DNA of 64,000 nucleotides from Chryseobacterium aahli (GCF_022699665.1 NZ_JALDNB010000002.1:124001-188000), one strand, 5' to 3'; numbered from the stretch's first letter, positions 43,386 to 53,482 are shown. Notes: generated by a model not told the origin, from the letters alone. Numbers and translations: made by a program.

Positions 43386-43511
43386 TTATTTTTCAATACT
43401 GTTTTTAAGTTTAGATTTTACATCATCATTCCACTCATTTTTTAAAATACTCAGTTCTAATCTTACCCATTCATTTTCTAAAATATAGTTTTTACTAAAG
43501 TCGAAATTCAT
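43386..43511 (-). pseudogene. GNAT acetyltransferase remnant with in-frame internal deletion
   Basis: The 41-codon frame starts MNFDFSKNYILENEWVRLE, which is the start of a well-known GNAT subfamily. It continues directly with LSILKNEWNDDVKSKLKN, which is the C-terminal end of the same subfamily as I remember it (LLSILKNEW...VK..L). About 150 internal residues, the whole catalytic fold, appear to be missing without loss of frame. A functional protein is unlikely. Confidence 0.6.
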
Positions 43512-43578
43512 TTTTTGCCTTTTTTAATATTACAAAAGTATGACTATCGTAACCAGGAAAATTGTAAAAATGTAAAGT

Positions 43579-44385
43579 CTAAATATACAGCCAGATATTT
43601 TTTTTATTAATGTCTATTTTTTTGAAAAAAGAATGAGGGCTTACTTTGGTCAGTTCTTTAAAATCTTTTGCCATGTGCGATTGGTCGTAGAACAGGTTGT
43701 CGTAAGTAAGTTGAGTAAGGTTTTTTGCGCTTTTCTTTTTTTCAATAGCAGAGCGGAAACGGTTGATCTTTCTGTATTCAGAACAGGATTTTCCTACTGT
43801 TTTTGTGAAAAGTGTATTGAGATGTTGTCTCGAAATATTGTGCTTGGAAGCAATGTCGGCAATTTTGATATCCGATTCCATATCCTGTAAAATATCTTCT
43901 ACCAATTGCAGGTCTTTTTGTACAAATTTTGAAAGCCAATATTCTTCGAGCAATTCTATTTGAAGGCTATGATTCTTCAGTTGCAGTATTTCCTTCATTG
44001 TTGAAAAAAAGTCAGGAAACGGATTAAAATTAATGGCATTTCCCTGTTGGAAAAGTAGATGAGCTTTATCAATAAAATGATTGATGCCCGCAGGTTTAAA
44101 ATAAATAGTAATTTCAGGTACAGGATTTTTATAAAGAATTTCAACCGGCGTCGTATAACGTGCAAGATAGTCGGCAATGATCTCTCCCTCAGTAGATTTT
44201 GAAATGATGATTTGCCTGTTATCCGTCATCACCTGACTGCCAATTGCCACAGAAAGAATAAAAAAATTGTTTGGAAAGGTAAAATAATGAAACGGTTGAT
44301 TCATTTCATCGGGAAGCATAAAATAATAACCTTCCATATATTTTTTCAGAATATTATTTTGAGGCTGATAAAAAACTATTTTCAT
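43579..44385 (-). CDS. AraC-family transcription regulator
   Basis: The 268-residue protein has an N-terminal DUF6597-like sensor part (MKIVFYQPQNNILKKYMEGYYF) and a C-terminal AraC HTH (DIKIADIASKHNISRQHLNTLFTKTVG, FRSAIEKKK... in parts). It is unrelated in its N-terminal domain to the three regulators paired with SDR/AKR genes. It is 53 bp downstream of an alpha/beta hydrolase gene on the same strand, so control of that hydrolase is possible. Confidence 0.87.
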   Translation of the reverse strand: MKIVFYQPQNNILKKYMEGYYFMLPDEMNQPFHYFTFPNNFFILSVAIGSQVMTDNRQIIISKSTEGEIIADYLARYTTPVEILYKNPVPEITIYFKPAGINHFIDKAHLLFQQGNAINFNPFPDFFSTMKEILQLKNHSLQIELLEEYWLSKFVQKDLQLVEDILQDMESDIKIADIASKHNISRQHLNTLFTKTVGKSCSEYRKINRFRSAIEKKKSAKNLTQLTYDNLFYDQSHMAKDFKELTKVSPHSFFKKIDINKKNIWLYI

Positions 44386-44438
44386 GTACTTAATCTATCA
44401 TTTTCAATTACTATTTGGCTCAAGTAAATTTGAAGGTT

Positions 44439-45362
44439 TTATTTTATCCACTTTTCAATAGTGTCAATAAATATTTTTTGCTGATCTACAAAGAGATAAT
44501 GCGAACAGTTTTCTATGATTTTGAAATTCTTTTTTGTGACGATTTTTTGCAAATCATTCAATTGTTTCTCAGAAAATATGTTGTCCTGCTTTCCATAAAT
44601 GGCAAATAATTTCACTTTATTTTTCAGCTTTTTTAACATGGGTTTAGTGTCGATATTATTCATGATTTCATTTTTGTAAAACAGAATCGGTGCCTGAGAA
44701 TTTCGGATATTATTTTTAAAGAAATCACTTCGTTCATAGTCATTTCGGAGATTATTTGCTTCAATTGTTGGAGACGGCATTTTAAAATAATTATTTTGAC
44801 CTGCTAGCTCAAAGCATTGTTTTCGGTAAGCCGCTGAATTTTTATCTAAACTTTCAATTTCAATAATTTTAGAAAGCATCAGGCTATCATTTTTCTCTTT
44901 GTAAATTGCTTTGGTTGTACTTAAAATATGATCATAAGTTTCTTGCTGTGAAAATAGAGCTCCTGCAAGCACTAATGCATTTACTTTTTCAGGATTTTGC
45001 TCTGTGAAAATTGTTCCAACCAAACCACCAAAACTATGAGCAATCAGATTTGCTTTTTTGATGTTGTAGAGCTTATAAATTTCGTTTAAATCTTTACTCG
45101 CTTCCTCATAAGTGAATATTGCCGTACTGTCGATTGAACGGCCTTCGCCACGACGGTCGTAAGCAATTACATAGAATCCTTTGTCTGCTAATTTCTGCGC
45201 TGTTGTACCTTCGAATAGTGTAGCATTTCCACTCGGTCCACCGTGAATGAAAATGATTGCCGGATTTGTGTTTTTCCCGTAAGATTTTGAATAAATTGTT
45301 GAGGTTTGAGCATGTAGAGCAAATGTTACTAAACTGAAAATTAATAGAATTATTCGGTTCAT
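44439..45362 (-). CDS. Secreted alpha/beta hydrolase (proline iminopeptidase-like)
   Basis: The 307-residue protein has a signal peptide (IILLIFSLVTFALHAQT). IFIHGGPSGNATLF is the oxyanion-hole HGGP motif, AHSFGGLVGTIF contains the nucleophile, and the Asp/His pair is near IYGKQDNIFSE and ENCSHYLFVDQ. HGGP and YDRRGEGRS are typical of prolyl aminopeptidases and related esterases. The actual substrate is open. It is followed by an AraC-family gene on the same strand. Confidence 0.9.
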   Translation of the reverse strand: MNRIILLIFSLVTFALHAQTSTIYSKSYGKNTNPAIIFIHGGPSGNATLFEGTTAQKLADKGFYVIAYDRRGEGRSIDSTAIFTYEEASKDLNEIYKLYNIKKANLIAHSFGGLVGTIFTEQNPEKVNALVLAGALFSQQETYDHILSTTKAIYKEKNDSLMLSKIIEIESLDKNSAAYRKQCFELAGQNNYFKMPSPTIEANNLRNDYERSDFFKNNIRNSQAPILFYKNEIMNNIDTKPMLKKLKNKVKLFAIYGKQDNIFSEKQLNDLQKIVTKKNFKIIENCSHYLFVDQQKIFIDTIEKWIK

Positions 45363-45443
45363 ATTTTAAATATATTAGTCTTTTTTATTTAAATAAAAAT
45401 TATCAGCTTTAATCAAAACTATATCGTTTTGAGTTCCGATAAT

Positions 45444-45584
45444 TTAAATTCCTACATCAGCTTTTTTACTTGAAATGATTTTTTCAAGAGAATTTCTTAA
45501 CTCTAAATTCGTTTTGTTCTGGGAAAATACATGAATGCTGAAAAGGGCAAAAAGGAGCATGAAGGTTTTATTTTTTGTGATCAT
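45444..45584 (-). pseudogene. 5' fragment of a second class A beta-lactamase gene
   Basis: ATG 45584 starts a signal peptide (FMLLFALFSIHVFSQ) and continues NKTNLELRNSLEKIISSKK ADVGI, then a TAA at 45444. It aligns with the intact enzyme at 39.8 kb (IDELRKELNQIISTKNATVGI). After the stop the frame goes on IIGTQNDI and ends soon, and no SxxK, SDN or KTG box follows. It is therefore a truncated paralogue. The remainder of the 45363-45684 gap holds no other gene. Confidence 0.7.
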
Positions 45585-45738
45585 TTGTAATAATATTGGG
45601 TAGCCAAATATAAGATTTTAATGACTAAACCAGCCTCATAGATTTTATCTTTTTCAATGATTCAATCAGGAAAATAATTACACAATGCCTACCTTTACTC
45701 AGTTTTTTCATTTAAAAAGATTTCAAATAAAAACTTTA

Positions 45739-46935
45739 ATGCTCGATTCATCTACTTCACGTATTTCAAAAACCGTGGTTTGGCTTATGGCCGTTATTTC
45801 CGGACTTGTAGTTGCCAATAATTATTATAATCAGCCTTTGCTTGGATTGATTTCTAAAGATTTTAATATTTCAGAAACTGCAGCGGGAAAAATTTCTGTT
45901 CTTACCCAATTGGGTTATGCTTTCGGATTACTTCTGATTGTTCCTTTGGGAGATAAGTTTCTGCGTAAAAAACTGATTTTAATCGATCTGCTTTTGGTTT
46001 TTGGAGCATTATTGTTGATGACATTTGCCACAGAAGTCTGGATGTTATACGTAGCGAGTTTGCTGATAGGAATTATATCGGTAATTCCTCAGTTATTTGT
46101 TCCGATAGCGGCTGAATTATCCTCAGAAGAAGAAAAATCAGGAAATATAGGATTAGTCGTTTCAGGATTATTACTCGGAATTTTACTTTCAAGATTTGTT
46201 GGGGGAATTGTAGGAGAACTGTGGGGATGGCGCACGATGTACGGTATCGCAGCAGGACTCATGCTTTTAGTTTGGCTTTTCGTCTACAAAATGCTTCCTG
46301 TACTGCAACCCAATTTTAAAGGAACGTATATTGAATTGATGAGGTCTGTAGCCCATTTAGCCAAAACTCAGCCTGTTTTACAGTTAGCCTCTTTCCGTGG
46401 GGCAATGGCTTTCGGATCGATGTGTGCGTTATTTACAACTTTAGTTTTCCACATGGAAAGACCGCCATTTGAGGTCGGAGCTTCTGTAGTGGGAAGTTTT
46501 GGTTTAGCCGGAGCAGTTGGCGCGTTAGCTGCCGCTAAAGTCGGAAAACTGCAGAAAAGAATCTCTTTAAACAGAATCATCTTATACGCTCTGTTGATTT
46601 TAATCGGAAGTTGGGGATTTACCTATTTTGCAGGAAACACCTATTGGGGATTGATTGTTGGCGTTGTTCTGATTGATTTGGGAGTGCAGTCGAGCCACAT
46701 TATGAATCAGACCAATTATTTTTTACTGAAAACCACTGCAGTCAACCGTTTGAATACTGTTTACATGGTTTCTTATTTTATCGGCGGATCATTGGGAACA
46801 TGGTTGGCTTCTATAGCTTGGCAATATGCTCAGTGGGAGGGAGTTTGTACTGTGGGGATTGTTATGGGAGTTCTTGCCTTGGCAGCCCACTTAGTTTTCA
46901 GTAAAAGAGTGAGCCTTCACAATCAAAGTGATTAA
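45739..46935 (+). CDS. MFS transporter (AraJ/YdhP-like drug or metabolite exporter)
   Basis: The 398-residue protein has 12 membrane segments. WLMAVISGLVVANNYYNQPLL is the typical first helix of this exporter group, followed by the loop motif GDKFLRKKLIL. ATG 45739 was preferred to ATG 45685, since the first helix then starts at ~12 residues, as in relatives. It likely exports drugs or sugars. It converges with the HxlR gene 36 bp downstream and has no partner gene on its own strand nearby. Confidence 0.9.
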   Translation: MLDSSTSRISKTVVWLMAVISGLVVANNYYNQPLLGLISKDFNISETAAGKISVLTQLGYAFGLLLIVPLGDKFLRKKLILIDLLLVFGALLLMTFATEVWMLYVASLLIGIISVIPQLFVPIAAELSSEEEKSGNIGLVVSGLLLGILLSRFVGGIVGELWGWRTMYGIAAGLMLLVWLFVYKMLPVLQPNFKGTYIELMRSVAHLAKTQPVLQLASFRGAMAFGSMCALFTTLVFHMERPPFEVGASVVGSFGLAGAVGALAAAKVGKLQKRISLNRIILYALLILIGSWGFTYFAGNTYWGLIVGVVLIDLGVQSSHIMNQTNYFLLKTTAVNRLNTVYMVSYFIGGSLGTWLASIAWQYAQWEGVCTVGIVMGVLALAAHLVFSKRVSLHNQSD

Positions 46936-46971
46936 AATACTATTGAGCTTAAATATTTAAAAAAAATTTCT

Positions 46972-47367
46972 TTAATTTTCTTCGTTACATTGTACGTTGA
47001 CCACTTGCCCCTGAATTAATTCTCTATGCTTTTTGCCCCAATGATCAAGCTGCTTCCAGATTGGAACCAGTTCTTCAGCGATTGCGGTCAATTCATAATC
47101 AACTCGTGGCGGAACTTCTGCATAAACAGTTCTTTTTACCAATCCTTCTTTTTCCATTTCTCTTAACTGAAGAGTGAGCATTCTTTCAGTAATTCCGGAA
47201 ATTCTTCTGCGGATTTCACTGAAGCGTAATTTTCCGTTTTCAAGTTTACACAGTATTAACAGCTTCCATCTTCCACCAATTTTGCAGACTGCATAGGTTA
47301 AGTCGCATTCCTGTGTAATGTACTGTTCATTAATGCTATTCGTTGAATTTTCCTTTCTGGTTCCCAT
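46972..47367 (-). CDS. HxlR-family transcription regulator
   Basis: The 131-residue protein is a winged-helix regulator. CDLTYAVCKIGGRWKLLILCKLENGKLRFSEIRRRISGITERMLTLQLREMEKEGLV (in parts, residues ~20-75) is the typical HxlR core with a Cys before the first helix. Homologues respond to aldehydes, quinones or disulfide stress. It is divergent from the gene for a lipoprotein esterase plus MFS pair. A 29-bp dyad lies 15 bp upstream of its start codon. Confidence 0.92.
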   Translation of the reverse strand: MGTRKENSTNSINEQYITQECDLTYAVCKIGGRWKLLILCKLENGKLRFSEIRRRISGITERMLTLQLREMEKEGLVKRTVYAEVPPRVDYELTAIAEELVPIWKQLDHWGKKHRELIQGQVVNVQCNEEN

Positions 47368-47381
47368 TACTTACAAATTTG

Positions 47382-47438
47382 TTAGTACCAAACATTTAGC
47401 TGTGTACTATGCAAATTTAAGTCTTCAGATTAATTTTG
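47382..47438. promoter_or_regulatory. HxlR operator-like dyad and -7 box of the esterase gene
   Basis: TTAGT (47382) and ACTAT (47406-47410) enclose 19 bp, with the inner TAGTAC / GTACTA pair. TAATTTTG at 47431-47438 is the -7 box of the plus-strand operon. The same arrangement, span and distance from the regulator start are seen at 56928-56986. Confidence 0.65.
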
Positions 47439-47458
47439 CACTGTTAAAACAGAGAAAC

Positions 47459-48463
47459 ATGCGAAAAATATTATTTACACTCATTATTCTGGGAATTGTT
47501 TCCTGCAAAAGTATCAGCAAAACTAAAAAGAAATCAGAGATGGAATTGACGCCACAAATAAGTGAAGTTTTAAATCATTTACAGAAAATCGAGGTGTTTC
47601 AAGGTAAAAGTCCTTTAGATATCAGTAGAAAAAATTACGAAACGATGGCTCAACAGATGAGCGGTAAAAAAGAGAAAGTAGCTATCATCGAGGAATTAAG
47701 TATTCCAGCAGATGATCATCAAATACCTGTCAGATTATACAGGCCAAAAGGAAACGTGTCAAAATCTCCGGCGATCATTTACATTCACGGGGGTTGGTTT
47801 ATTTCCGGTGGATTTGAAACCCATGACGCAATTGTACGTCAAATTGCCAATGCGACCGGAGCGGTTATTTTGTTTGTAGATTATCGTCTGGCGCCCGAAC
47901 ATCCTTTTCCTGCGGGATTAAATGATTGTAAACAGGCTACGAAATGGCTTATAGAAAATGCAGAACGGTTAGGAATCGATCAGCAGAAGATAGGGATTGT
48001 CGGTGACAGTGCAGGTGGAACGTTGGCAACATCTTTAGCAACAGAAATGGGAAATCAATTGAAGTTTCAGGTTTTAATTTACCCTGCTTCAGATCATATG
48101 CTCCGTACTCAGTCTTGGGAAATGTATAAAGACGGTCCTGTTTTGAACAAAGAATGGGGAATACAAGCCTGGAAATGGTACCTTTCTTCTGATGAAGATC
48201 AAAAAAATCCTTCAGCTGTTCCAATTTTAATGACGGATTTTAAGGAAACACCACCCACATTAGTTATTCTCGCAGAGCACGATCCATTAAGAGATGAAGG
48301 TGAACAATTGGCTCAAAACATGAAAAAATCCGGAATTTCAGTGAAAACTACTTTTTACAAAGATATGGTTCATGGTTTTATGCACATGGGAAGTATTCTT
48401 CCGGAAGTACAGTCAGCTGTAAAAGAAATCGCAGAATTTGCAACCCAAAATTTAGAAAAATAA
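47459..48463 (+). CDS. Lipoprotein alpha/beta hydrolase (HSL-type esterase)
   Basis: The 334-residue protein begins MRKILFTLIILGIVSCKS with a lipobox (GIVSC), so it is a predicted lipoprotein. YIHGGWFISGG is the HGGG-like oxyanion motif, and GDSAGGTLATSLA contains the nucleophile. The acid and His lie in AEHDPLRDEGE and MVHGFMHMG. These are the marks of hormone-sensitive-lipase-type esterases. The start is ATG 47459, after a -7 box at 47431. It is translated 9 bp ahead of an MFS transporter gene, and HxlR is divergent, so esterase and exporter may detoxify the same compound. Confidence 0.92.
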   Translation: MRKILFTLIILGIVSCKSISKTKKKSEMELTPQISEVLNHLQKIEVFQGKSPLDISRKNYETMAQQMSGKKEKVAIIEELSIPADDHQIPVRLYRPKGNVSKSPAIIYIHGGWFISGGFETHDAIVRQIANATGAVILFVDYRLAPEHPFPAGLNDCKQATKWLIENAERLGIDQQKIGIVGDSAGGTLATSLATEMGNQLKFQVLIYPASDHMLRTQSWEMYKDGPVLNKEWGIQAWKWYLSSDEDQKNPSAVPILMTDFKETPPTLVILAEHDPLRDEGEQLAQNMKKSGISVKTTFYKDMVHGFMHMGSILPEVQSAVKEIAEFATQNLEK

Positions 48464-48472
48464 AAATTGATA

Positions 48473-49639
48473 ATGAAGAAGTACGCATACATAGGATGTT
48501 TAGGATTTATAGCGGTGATCACAACCGAATTTGGAGTCATTGGAATTTTACCTCAAATCGCCGAGCATTATAAGATCAGCATTGACAAAGCGGGGTATTT
48601 ATTAAGTGCTTTTGCACTAATTATTGCGCTTACAGGTCCTTTTATGACTTTGCTGACATCAGGATTTGACCGTAGAAAAGTAATGCTGACTGCTATTTCT
48701 ATTTTTCTGGTTACCGGAATTGTCTCATCGTTATCTCCGCCGTTTTGGTTGCTGATGTTGGTAAGAATACTTCCTGCATTTCTGCAACCGGTTTACATTG
48801 CAACGGCATTGTCTGTCGCCATATCAAAGGTTGATAAAAAGCATGAAAATCAAATGATGAGCATTGTTTTCAGTGGAGTAGCAATTGCAATGGTCACCAC
48901 GGTACCTTTTGCAACCTGGCTATCCGGTATCTCATCCTGGGAATCGTCGTTTATGGTTCAGACCATTGTAAGTTTAATTGCCTTAGTCATCATTTACTTT
49001 TCACTGCCGTCATTACCTGTAAAGGGAAAAAAATCGTACTCCAGCCAATTGAAAATCTTAGTTCAACCAACTTTTATCGTCAGCACTGCCATGAATTTTT
49101 TTATGATTACCGCATGGTTTTCTACCTACAGCTATTTTGCAGATTATCTTAATAAAGCAAAAGGAATGGATACCACGATGGTGAGCTATATGCTTTTTGT
49201 TTTCGGAATTATTGGTGTATTTGCCAATTGGATTGCAGGAAAAATGTTAAGCAAAAATATCACAAATACCACCGCATTTTTTCTTTCGGGAACACTCATC
49301 ATGCCTGTTTTGTTATATTTTTCAGGGAGTAATCTCCTAGCCAATATTGTGGTTATCGGGATTTGGGGATTTTTATATTCTCCGAGTTTTCTGAATGCTT
49401 CCACTTATATGATTTCATCTGTTCCCCAATCTATGGAATTTGCCAACAGTCTCGCCACCTCATTCGGGAATTTAGGAGTTACCTTTGGAACTACGCTTGG
49501 CGGATGGATGATTATGACTAAAGGCGTTGAATATAATCCGTGGATCGGTTTTGTTTTTGGTCTGCTCGCTTTCTTAATGATTGCGGTCAGAAAAATACTG
49601 GAACGAAAACAAGAATTACCACAGTTATGCAAAGAATAA
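48473..49639 (+). CDS. MFS transporter (DHA1/NepI-type exporter)
   Basis: The 388-residue protein has 12 membrane segments. AVITTEFGVIGILPQIAEHYKIS is the first-helix pattern (TEF...G.LP.IA) of AraJ/YdhP/PbuE-type efflux proteins, and DRRKVMLTAI is the loop motif. It is the second gene of an operon with the lipoprotein esterase. Control by the divergent HxlR regulator is likely. The substrate is not known. Confidence 0.92.
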   Translation: MKKYAYIGCLGFIAVITTEFGVIGILPQIAEHYKISIDKAGYLLSAFALIIALTGPFMTLLTSGFDRRKVMLTAISIFLVTGIVSSLSPPFWLLMLVRILPAFLQPVYIATALSVAISKVDKKHENQMMSIVFSGVAIAMVTTVPFATWLSGISSWESSFMVQTIVSLIALVIIYFSLPSLPVKGKKSYSSQLKILVQPTFIVSTAMNFFMITAWFSTYSYFADYLNKAKGMDTTMVSYMLFVFGIIGVFANWIAGKMLSKNITNTTAFFLSGTLIMPVLLYFSGSNLLANIVVIGIWGFLYSPSFLNASTYMISSVPQSMEFANSLATSFGNLGVTFGTTLGGWMIMTKGVEYNPWIGFVFGLLAFLMIAVRKILERKQELPQLCKE

Positions 49640-49716
49640 ATCGTCATAATTTTTTTTACAATGAAAGAGATCAGCTAACTTTGACAAAATAATAATTTCA
49701 TTAAAATTTATATACA

Positions 49717-50415
49717 ATGAAAATAGAAATCTGGTCAGACGTGATGTGTCCGTTCTGTTATATCGGGAAGAAAAATTTTGAGCAGGCATTAGAAAAACTG
49801 CCGTTTAAAGATGAAGTAGAAGTAGAGTGGAAGAGTTTTCAGCTTGATCCCACTTTAGAACTTGCTGAAACAAAAACTACGGCAGAATATTTCAGAGAGA
49901 AGAAAGGTTTTCCTGAAGAACAGGCAAAGCAGATGACCGCTCAGGTTGTAAATATGGGAAAAGCTTCTGGTATTAATTTTAATTTTGAAAAAGCATTAAT
50001 TACCAATACATTTCCTGCACACAAAATTCTTCATTTAGCGAAAAAGCACGGTAAATCTTCAGAGATGGAAGAAGAATTATTCAAAGCTCATTTTTTAAAT
50101 GGCGAAAATGTGGGAGATACAGAAGTTTTATCATCTTTAGCACAAAAATTAGGAATTAATAAAGAAGAAACACAGCAAACTCTTAGCTCTGACAAATTTG
50201 ATAACGATGTCAATCAGGATATTTTAGAAGGTCGTAACCACGGCGTTACCGGAGTTCCTTTCTTTATTTTAAATGGAAAATATGTCGTTTCAGGTGCTCA
50301 ACCGGCAGAGCTTTTCGAAGAAGCTTTAACTCAAACGTATAATGAAACTGTAAAGCCTTTTAAAAGTTCTGAAAACTCTGATTTGTCTTGTGATACAGAT
50401 GGTTGCAGTGTTTAA
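49717..50415 (+). CDS. DsbA-family oxidoreductase (FrnE-like)
   Basis: The 232-residue cytosolic protein has a thioredoxin fold. IWSDVMCPFCYIGKK contains the CPFC redox motif, FKAHFLNGENVGDTEVL is in the helical insert, and VTGVPFFILNGKYVVSGAQP contains the cis-Pro. The end has three Cys (CDTDGC), as in several FrnE proteins, which help resist oxidative stress. The -7 box TAACTTTG is at 49676-49683. The nucleosidase gene follows after 23 bp and may be co-transcribed. Confidence 0.93.
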   Translation: MKIEIWSDVMCPFCYIGKKNFEQALEKLPFKDEVEVEWKSFQLDPTLELAETKTTAEYFREKKGFPEEQAKQMTAQVVNMGKASGINFNFEKALITNTFPAHKILHLAKKHGKSSEMEEELFKAHFLNGENVGDTEVLSSLAQKLGINKEETQQTLSSDKFDNDVNQDILEGRNHGVTGVPFFILNGKYVVSGAQPAELFEEALTQTYNETVKPFKSSENSDLSCDTDGCSV

Positions 50416-50438
50416 TATAAGCTATTTTTTAATTTAAA

Positions 50439-51023
50439 ATGATAAAAATAAATAATCAAATAACGTTTGCGGTTGAAGATACCCTTTTTGTTTTCGCTTT
50501 AGAATCTGAAGCCGGAAAAGCTTTTGATCACACCCAAAAACTCATCACCGGAATCGGAAAAGTAAGTGCTGCCATTGAACTGACAAAAGAAATCATCAGA
50601 AGAAAACCTAAGTTAATTGTGAATCTTGGCTCGGCGGGTGGAGTAGGTTTTCATAAAGGTGAGATCATCTGTTGTACAAAGTTTATTCAGCGTGATATGG
50701 ATGCGCAGGGTTTAGGATTTAAAAAATTCGAAACACCGTTATCCAATATCCCAATCGTTCTCGAAAATGGTTTAAAAATGGACGGCGTACAAGAAGGAAT
50801 TTGTGGCAGCGGCGACAGTTTTGAGATGAATCACATCAACACAGAATACAATGTGATCGACATGGAAGCGTATCCTTTGGCTCTCATTGCCATGCAGGAA
50901 AATATTCCTTTTTTATGTTTAAAATACATTTCAGATGATGCTGGAAGCGATGCTGCTAATGATTGGTCGGTGCAGGTTCTTTTGGCTTCGGAAGCGTTTA
51001 GAACACTTTTGTTTGGTGATTAA
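50439..51023 (+). CDS. MTA/SAH nucleosidase-like phosphorylase-family protein
   Basis: The 194-residue protein is a short PNP_UDP family member. TGIGKVSAAIELTKEII, VNLGSAGGVGFHKGEIICC and VIDMEAYPLALIAMQE contain the active-site Glu and the purine site. The DDAGSDAANDW stretch matches the Asp that protonates the base. It probably cleaves methylthioadenosine or a similar nucleoside. The family is usually ~230 residues, so this protein is short at both ends. A weak hairpin with T-run (51042-51071) follows. Confidence 0.85.
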   Translation: MIKINNQITFAVEDTLFVFALESEAGKAFDHTQKLITGIGKVSAAIELTKEIIRRKPKLIVNLGSAGGVGFHKGEIICCTKFIQRDMDAQGLGFKKFETPLSNIPIVLENGLKMDGVQEGICGSGDSFEMNHINTEYNVIDMEAYPLALIAMQENIPFLCLKYISDDAGSDAANDWSVQVLLASEAFRTLLFGD

Positions 51024-51230
51024 ACTTAGATATTTTAAAAAATGGCTTTTCAATTTAAAGGAAAGTCTTTTTTATTTATAGTATTCTACCAACATTGCCA
51101 AAGAATTACTGTCTTAATTTATCGAGTAGGTTAAGTAATAAACGGAATAAAAACAAAAAGTTTTAAATAATTTTATTTCCACAAAAAATACTGTTATAAA
51201 AAAACAGGAAAGTATTTTTTTAATAATCTA

Positions 51231-52124
51231 TCAATTCAAGCTTCGATATTCCAAAGGCGAAACGCCAACTTTCTGCTTAAACAGCCTCGTAAAATGCTGA
51301 GGATATTTAAACCCCAAATCATACGCCACCTGACTGATTGATTTGTCGATGTCAAAAATCTTCTCTTTCGCCACATCAATTACCTTTGACTGTATGTATT
51401 CCTGAGCCGTTTTTCCGGTTTCTTTTTTAATGAGATCTCCAAAATAATTGGCCGACAGGTGCAATTCATCAGCACACCATGCAACAGATGGCAGACCAAT
51501 ACTTTGCGGCTTGTCAGAAGAGAAATATTCATTCACCAACTCTTCAAATTTTTCCAGAACTCCTTTATTAACATTGTCCCTTGTGATAAACTGACGGTCA
51601 TAAAAACGGATGCAGTAATTCAGAAACAGTTCAATATTAGAAGTAATCAGCATTTTGCTGTGTTTATCGATCGATTGTTGCAGTTCGTAAGAGATTTTTT
51701 CAAAACATTCAATCACCAGTCTTTTCTCCTTATCAGAAAGATGGAGCGCCTCATTGGTATGATAAGAAAAGAACCCAAATTCCTGCATTCTTTTCCCCAG
51801 AGACGTATTCACCAATAAATCGGGATGAAAAACCAAAGCAATTCCTGTAGGTTGATAAACTTCTTCGTTCAAAACTTCTACCACCTGTCCGGGAGCAAAA
51901 AATACAAGCGTTCCGTCCTGATAATCGTAGGTATTGTTCCCATATCTCAAATCTCCACACTTGGTTTGTTTCAGAACTACACAAAACAGATTGAATGTCA
52001 TTTTATGAGCCGCTCTGGGATCAGATTTAGACAAATCAACCACACTTACCAATGGGTGCAGAGTCTCATTTTTGTTAAATTGATTATAGTCGTTTACCGT
52101 CTTAAAATTCACAACTTTATCCAT
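51231..52124 (-). CDS. AraC-family transcription regulator
   Basis: The 297-residue protein has the same layout as those at 38.2 and 55.2 kb: sensor domain (HPLVSVVDLSKSDP, LRYGNNTYDYQDGTLVFFAPGQ) and C-terminal double HTH (LHLSANYFGDLIKKETGKTAQEYIQ, ISQVAYDLGFKYPQHFTRLFKQK). It is divergent from the aldo-keto reductase gene. Tandem CAGTAAT half-sites 21 bp apart lie between the two genes, twice. Confidence 0.92.
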   Translation of the reverse strand: MDKVVNFKTVNDYNQFNKNETLHPLVSVVDLSKSDPRAAHKMTFNLFCVVLKQTKCGDLRYGNNTYDYQDGTLVFFAPGQVVEVLNEEVYQPTGIALVFHPDLLVNTSLGKRMQEFGFFSYHTNEALHLSDKEKRLVIECFEKISYELQQSIDKHSKMLITSNIELFLNYCIRFYDRQFITRDNVNKGVLEKFEELVNEYFSSDKPQSIGLPSVAWCADELHLSANYFGDLIKKETGKTAQEYIQSKVIDVAKEKIFDIDKSISQVAYDLGFKYPQHFTRLFKQKVGVSPLEYRSLN

Positions 52125-52189
52125 CTTATTTCCTATTTATCAAACAAAATTAGACATTCCAAGTCATTGGTGATTATAAATTGAGTCAA

Positions 52190-52397
52190 ATCAGTAATAA
52201 TGGTAAGAGAAACCGTAATCTGTATCATTTGGGCGTATCCCTTTGCATTTGCCAACGCCTATTGCCAACGCAAAAATGCAAGCGGGTCGGGCTATCCGCT
52301 ATATCTTTTGCTCGTCGTTCCTCCTCGCAAAAGGATGCCGCTTCTATCCCTTACGCAGAAAACCGCTTAAAAAATGATATCAGTAATAATGGTAAGT
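52190..52397. mobile_element. GC-rich palindromic (REP/MITE-like) insertion flanked by 18-bp direct repeats
   Basis: ATCAGTAATAATGGTAAG is present at 52190-52207 and again at 52380-52397. Between them is a ~172-bp segment of markedly higher GC with short palindromes, such as CTTTTGC / GCAAAAG and GCGG / CCGC around GGGTCGGGCTAT. It looks like a transposed, non-coding element that duplicated the target. It resembles, from memory, a GC-rich repeat class found between genes in many Flavobacteriia. It contains no gene. Confidence 0.6.
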
Positions 52398-52446
52398 AAA
52401 GCAGTAATTGGTATAAGAAGATCATTCAAAATAAGACAGACATTTG
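52382..52446 (+). promoter_or_regulatory. Putative AraC operator and promoter of the aldo-keto reductase gene
   Basis: CAGTAAT at 52382 and at 52403 are 21 bp apart. TTTG of the presumed -7 box is at 52443, 32 bases after the GG of the second half-site (TTGG). A damaged copy of the same pair lies on the other side of the GC-rich element (52192 and 52213, CAGTAAT and CCGTAAT). Confidence 0.6.
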
Positions 52447-52483
52447 TACTGTTAAAAAGATCAGTCAGTAATTATACTTTTAA

Positions 52484-53482
<999 letters not shown>

